In this document: one piece after another, positions 58,204 to 64,000 of the stretch
Position numbering within the stretch: the stretch's first letter is position 1
Layout of the letters: every line of letters begins with the position of its first letter
Assembly (NCBI GenBank): GCA_003024785.1
Contig: PUQB01000113.1
Span: 300,372 to 364,371 of the forward strand
DNA: 64,000 nucleotides
DNA from: Selaginella tamariscina
Taxonomy: Eukaryota; Streptophyta; Lycopodiopsida; Selaginellales; Selaginellaceae
Direction of reading: 5' to 3'
Translations under genes and position numbers: made by a program
Notes under the pieces: model-generated
Seen by the model: only the letters and a program-made list of their open reading frames with translations
What the model was told of the DNA's origin: nothing
Databases searched by the model: none

Positions 58204-59281
58204 TATTACTTGATTGGCTTGATTCAATCCTTTTAGTTTAAGATCGTCAACGACAGCTTTGAGGATTCTCTTTCCCCTTAAGTACAAAACCTGGAATATA
58301 ACTAATATTTAAACTTCAAAACACCAATATATATATATATATATAATATATATAGGTGTAAGTGATATATTAATAAAGAAGGTTTAATGTAAGTGACGAT
58401 TCTAACACAAAGTAATATATATTTATAATTAGAAGATTCTTGAATTATATATTAATGGTAACAAATACTATTTATCTTAATTGTCATAATATAAGCACAT
58501 CTTACATAATAAAGAGACACCTCACTAAGAACAGCAATACTTAATTTTATCATAAACATATGAAGTACTTATACATGAGAAAGCATTTCATAATAATTTT
58601 TTGTAATTTAATTTTTACTTTTTAAAATGTGAATAAGCCGATTATATATATATATATATTATGAAACAAGACAACCTGGCCCGAGGAGAGTTTCTGAGGT
58701 TCATCAACATCTGCACTGAACGATGCACCGTCACAACTTACAAACACGTGAGTCCAGTTGTGAAATCTGTAAGTGATCATATTTGTAATAAGAAGGTTTA
58801 AAACAATTAAAATTAAATTCCTCTGATTATGCACCTGGATTAACTTGAAAACTGTTGCTGAGAAACTGAAGAAAACTTGAGTTTGCATATATGTCGAGCT
58901 TCCTAGATTTGTTTTGGCTCTAATTTCACATGCTTGTTGCGATTCACACCATCCTCCGCCCTGTATCAAAGTGTGTGTGCGCGTGCGTGCGTGCGTGTGT
59001 GTGCGTGTGTGCGTGTGTGCGTGTGTGTGAACCTCTAAGGAAATGTGCCAGTTTGTAGTTAAGCCTGCGGACAAGTGATAAGCAGGGACACTTCCCATCC
59101 AGGCACACTGTTGTAATAATGTTTTAAGATCAGTGAAAATTCATTAAGCATAGATTACACACACACGTTTTCATACCTGCTCCCAAAATTTTGCAGAATC
59201 CAAGTAAGTTATTTCCACGGTTTGCATTGCAAGCGAAGTAGCAAGCAAATGAAGAAAGAAAACCAAAGTGTGGAGCTGCAT
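57025..59281 (-). pseudogene. Pectin acetylesterase PAE4, nearly intact, frameshifted
   Basis: Exons (minus): 59281-59177, 59107-59033, 58960-58835, 58766-58676, 58290-58210, 58079-57958, 57871-57757, 57699-57625, 57526-57299, 57135-57025. The start gives a clear signal peptide (MQLHTLVFFLHLLATSLA). Exons 5-10 are open with the triad in place ([28 protein letters not shown]). A 1-bp loss at the end of exon 1 is offset by a 1-bp gain in exon 2. A 4-bp loss in exon 3 plus a 1-bp loss at the start of exon 4 are not offset, and lead to a TGA in exon 4 (near 58732). Unless splicing avoids this, no full enzyme is made. Confidence 0.85.
58121..58199. repeat. (CT)n(TA)n microsatellite in PAE4 intron 5
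   Basis: A CT run of about 45 bp is followed by a TA run of about 33 bp, between exons 5 and 6. Confidence 0.9.
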
Positions 59282-60295
59282 ATTCCAGTTATAATACAAA
59301 TTCGTGTATATTTGTACACATTCGGATGCAAATTAAATACTTGCCCGGCCCGCCCGTGTTACCAGAGAAAACGCGTTAGCGTGTGTTTGGGGGCGTTGGC
59401 TAACGGGTTTGTTTGTCCAATTCGTATTCGCCCAATTTGTCAATTTGTTTTTTCCGTTAAATTCAAAACCCTAAATTTTTTTTTTCAAATTTCTTTGTTA
59501 TCAAGAAAACATATTGGCAAACTTTGAAAACGAAGACTTTGAAAAACGTTCGAGAACGCGTTTGTAAACTAAGAACGCATTCACGAGGATCCTTTTGTGT
59601 CAACCTAAATTGCTATACAATCTTTTTTAAATTAACTACTTTCGCAAAGAGAATGGACTTAGAAACCTTCGTACGCTCAATTATTAAGGCAATTATATAG
59701 TTAGATAATAGATAGTGCATATCCAATGCTGTACAAATGTAAAATTAAATAAGGATATGCAACATTTATATAATATATAAATATACAGTTGTCCCTCTGT
59801 GTGTTCACGCGATGAATTTGAGTTGATGGTACCTGATAGTTACAGCATATTGAAAAAGCTGCTTTATATTTATTTATTTTATCATAGACAAATTAAGAAA
59901 ACATATCCTACACAGCTCGAGAAAACGTCCACGGGAATTACTTTTCAAAATCTGTGGTTAAATCGTGCATATATTGTTTATGACATGAGCACATTACGAA
60001 ACGAATATTTAATGTTTTCTAGAATTTGTACATATATTTTGTGTGTGGTGTATCTTTTATTAAGCTTTATGCATATAATATATAGTCAATTATATAGGAC
60101 TACAGAACATCATAAATTAATATTTTTAAATTAAATTAAGTTTGTATTTTCAATATTAAGTCTTTGAACTTAAAGAGAGGATAGATCATAGAAGTAAAGA
60201 AGAGAGAAATGGGAGAGCACTTTAAATGGAACATCCACTTATGTTGTCCATCAATATTATTAATACTAATGGTCAGTTTGTACTTTTATATATAT

Positions 60296-60328
<33 letters not shown>

Positions 60329-63300
60329 CATTGATATAATATGTTTATATGTATTTGTATATAACTATACAATACATATAACAAAATCCATCATGACATT
60401 ATTTTGAATATAATTTAGTTTGATTGATATGGAAATTGTATTTAAAAATATAACTTATTATGAAGTCGTGTTATTATAGTATCAATATTTAATTTATTTT
60501 TAGACAAGTGGACATAAAACCAATTTATACATGGTTTATTCTATTTCTTACAACAAAAACTCATAATTCTATTGATTTTTCGATGTTAAATCAAAAAGTT
60601 TCAAATTGAGTTTTAATTTTATTTTATTTTTTTATAAGGTTTAAAATAAATATTTATATATTTTATAAGGATCTTTATATTTTACAACTTAAATATGTCT
60701 CAATAAATTTCAAAACAAAATACCATATTAAATTAAGTTAAATTGAATGTAACACAACAAATATATATATTAACAATATAATTTAATAATACATTTTTAA
60801 ATAATAAGTTGATAACATAATTAATTTAGACTATTAATTTTTAAAAGAAATAACATGTAAACATTTATTTCTTATTTTTCCTTTATAATAAGAATATCAA
60901 TTTAGTGATCCCTAATTTTAATTAAAAGCCTTAACATAAATGTTTAAGCACATTTTTTATAGTCATATGAAACAATTACTAATAATAATGTCTATATATA
61001 TGCATATGGTATATATAAAGGATAATTTAAATTTTACCTTTGAAATTTAAAATATTTAATATTTTATAAATTAAACCGCTGTTTTAAAAAAGTCAAATCA
61101 TTATATATTTTTGAAAATGCTTTTAAATTATATTACCTTTCAAAATGATAATGAAATATCCTAAATTAAATCTTTGCGACTATTGTAATTGTGACTTACT
61201 TTATTGTATTGTTGAATAATTTATTTATTTACTTAAATCTTTTACATATATACATTTCTTTTTGAATTTCTTAACAATTTACATATTTTTGGCATATATT
61301 ATTTGATTCTTTATTAATCATATCCACATTAATGAAATAAATAATCTTTATATAAGTTATATTATATAATAATAATGATCAAATACATTTGTATTTTTCT
61401 TTCTTGTATAAAATTGCATTGCACAAGGAATACATGTATGTTATTATTTAAAATATGTATATGTTCAAGTAATTAAGTTTGTAATTCTAATGTGCTTTGA
61501 AATAACAATCTAATATTAATCATTATTCACAAAAAGTAAATGATAATATCTTCTTCAATTATAATAATCTTTAATAATATTTTTTACATTTTAACAAGTA
61601 AACATCTAAATGTTGCCTATAATTCATTAATTTCCTTTCTTTTAAGTAAAATTATTATATTAATTTGTGTTTTATTATTTTTAATATAATTCAAATTGAT
61701 GCATCTTTTACTTCAATAACTTTAGTATATTTAACTTTAAATGTTCATAATGAAATAATTAAAGATTGTAATTGCTTAATACTAAAGTGAGATTGTGTGA
61801 AGCACACAATTAATTATTATTACTACATCTTTTGTGTAATAAAAAGAACATTAAATCATAACATAAATAATTTTTTACATTAACTTCACAAATTTCATAT
61901 TATGTGAACACATATTTGACATGATAATTTAATTAATCACAATATTTCTAAAAAATCTTATTTACAATCTAAAAGGTCTTAACTTTTTGTTATTTAATTA
62001 TGTTATATTAAAACATGAATATTACAAATGAACTTTTTGATTTAACAAAATGAACCTCCATTTATTGTATGTAAATAACACAATAAAAATAAGAACTTAA
62101 AAATTACTATTCTTGAAGGTTACATAATTCGATTATAAACTCAATATATGCATTAATCAGTGTCTTTGTCACTTATCTCTTTTAATATTTCAAATATTCA
62201 AAATGTTGTTCTTGTTGAAGCATACTTAAGACCTTAATTATAATTTAATAATTGATTATATATGTAAATCAAGACCAATGTAGCTATTTAATTTATACAT
62301 TATAAAAGCATTTATTTACACACAGCTCCAATTAACGCTTTAGAAGCACTTAGGGTAGGTAGATTCATTTTATAGTTATAATATATATAAATATATAATT
62401 ATAATAATTAATTATTTAAATACTTTATGTATAGCTCTAAATTGAATCAATTTATAGTCCTAAGTTGTAATAAGAAGAATAATTATATATCTAGGTGTAA
62501 ACATATATATAATCATATAAAATATATTTCTTATGGTAACATCTCATCACATTCACATATACGTACGTACTATCTAATGTTCAATTTAACTTTGAAGTAT
62601 TAAAGATAAATGTAATAATTAGACATTTTGAGTTTATCATTGGTAAATAAAATAATCACACAAACCTACATAATTACATGTTAGTATACATATGCAGAGA
62701 AGAGCTATTAGTTAAAGATTTACCACACATCATGGGATGATATTTCATTTGCAATGCTAAACTTAGAATTATAATTATATTTCATTTGCAATTTTAAATT
62801 TAAAAAAAGATTATATATTTATATTTATAAAATATATACTATATGGTTTTCATTATATATTTTAATATATATATATATATATATCATATTCATTAATATA
62901 TATTAGTATATATAAAAAAACACATTACTAATTTTAAAATTAAAATATAAAGTTTTATAATGGGATTTTCATTTTCATGTAAAATTTATAAATTTACATT
63001 TGAAATTTGAAATTATTATAAATTCCACGGTGAATTTGTTACTGGTGTTGTTGATGTTATATTAAATAATATTGTCTTTAGATTAAGGAAAAATATATAG
63101 AAGCAATTATGATATAATCTATTATGTTATTTATAATCTGTTCAATTTATTCCCCCCTCCCCATAATTGATTTTATTTTTTATATAGTAAGCTATATTGG
63201 TAATATCTTTATTTATTTATTTATTCCATTCCTAAATATAAATAATATGTTATATTGTAAATATTTTAAAAGAACCACATATAATATAAAATGTAGAATA

Positions 63301-63667
63301 TATAAATTCTTTAAGAATACATAAATGTTTATTTTCAAACCTTTAACCTATTTTGACGGAAAGTAATTTAAACTCAATTTGGAGGCATTCTGAATTACAA
63401 ATCTGGAATTAGAGGCAATTGGACTCTTGATTTATACTTGTGTGTCTCTCTCTCTATATATAACATTAACATAATTAATTTTATTATATAAATATTTATT
63501 ATTGGTTATTAATATTATTATTACATTGTATATAATAATATCCAAATATACATGTATTTATATATTTATGCCATAATGCATATTAAATACGGATTGAACC
63601 AATGTTAATTAATGAACACCAAATAACTATCTAATTTATAGCAGTATAAACTATATTTCCATCTCAC

Positions 63668-63712
<45 letters not shown>

Positions 63713-63941
63713 TATTATGTAGAAATGATGATTGTATAATAATATAAATACATATTTATTAATAATGTTAATAGTTAAACAGATTTATATATGTATATAT
63801 ACATCCACAAAAATTTACATAAACATACAAGCTTAAGTCTTTTATACATATTTATTCCCAAAGAGAGACATATTGGATATGTATATAGGTCATACATAAC
63901 AAGATTAAATGGGATTGGTGATTGCTCTTGCAAAATACAAA

Positions 63942-64000
<59 letters not shown>
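59282..64000. other. AT-rich intergenic DNA to the window end
   Basis: The first ~120 bp are the upstream region of PAE4 (TATTTGTACACA-type sequence near 59310) and share little with the promoter of PAE2. The remainder is strongly AT-rich. I see no exon, RNA gene or transposon motif on either strand. Microsatellites: TA at 60285-60328, TA at 63671-63706, TA then GA at 63942-64000. Confidence 0.5.
63942..64000. repeat. (TA)n(GA)n microsatellite at the window edge
   Basis: A TA run of about 20 bp is followed by a GA run that reaches the end of the window. Confidence 0.9.

Noticed and set aside
1..64000. CRISPR arrays, bacterial operons, tRNA or rRNA genes
   Set aside because: None were seen. 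The tandem words in the LTRs are degenerate and have no spacer structure, and no tRNA cloverleaf or rRNA core was noticed on reading.

Overview
The window is nuclear DNA of a land plant. It has intron-containing genes with GT..AG introns, plant-type pectin acetylesterases, plant Ty3/gypsy and Ty1/copia remnants and abundant (TA)n and (GA)n microsatellites. The gag of the best-preserved retroelement resembles the Tf1/sushi type, which would fit a non-seed plant such as a fern, lycophyte or bryophyte, but the species cannot be fixed from this sequence.

Layout. 1-4658: two minus-strand chromoviruses in tandem that share an LTR. A runs off the left edge; B has lost almost all of pol. 4659-6961: left part of an older LTR repeat, called R2 here. 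6962-27910: about 21 kb of nested, often inverted retroelements lying inside the LTR of R2. This block holds an inverted LTR pair, chromovirus C (gag, protease, RT, RNase H, integrase and chromodomain all recognisable, all broken), an inverted gag-protease fragment, and two head-to-head Ty3 elements of another family (D minus, E plus). 27911-28830: right part of the interrupted R2 LTR. 28831-29627: assembly gap.

29628-40205: a near-identical 4.7 kb tandem duplication. Each copy carries a 10-exon pectin acetylesterase gene (PAE, plus strand) and, convergent to it, an intronless gene for an unrecognised 228-residue protein with RRM-like or LINE-ORF1-like features (RLP). 40206-48260: AT-rich DNA, the fullest R2 copy and remnants of two other retroelements. 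48261-59281: the same PAE/RLP pairing in inverted orientation and at various stages of decay (two RLP pseudogenes, a dead PAE, a nearly intact PAE), plus a fragment of a VPS54-like gene. 59282-64000: AT-rich DNA with microsatellites and no recognisable gene.

Working genes. Only PAE1 (5' end lost in the gap) and RLP1 are undamaged as far as visible. PAE2 is intact except for a small deletion over its start codon. RLP2 has a frameshift in its last codons. PAE enzymes are secreted and remove acetyl groups from cell-wall pectin. The role of RLP is unknown.

The most notable signal is in the chromovirus LTRs. The predicted RNA 5' end, 31 nt after a TATA-like box, is complementary over 12-13 nt to the site just after the LTR. 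This is the signature of Tf1-type self-primed reverse transcription and replaces a recognisable tRNA primer site.
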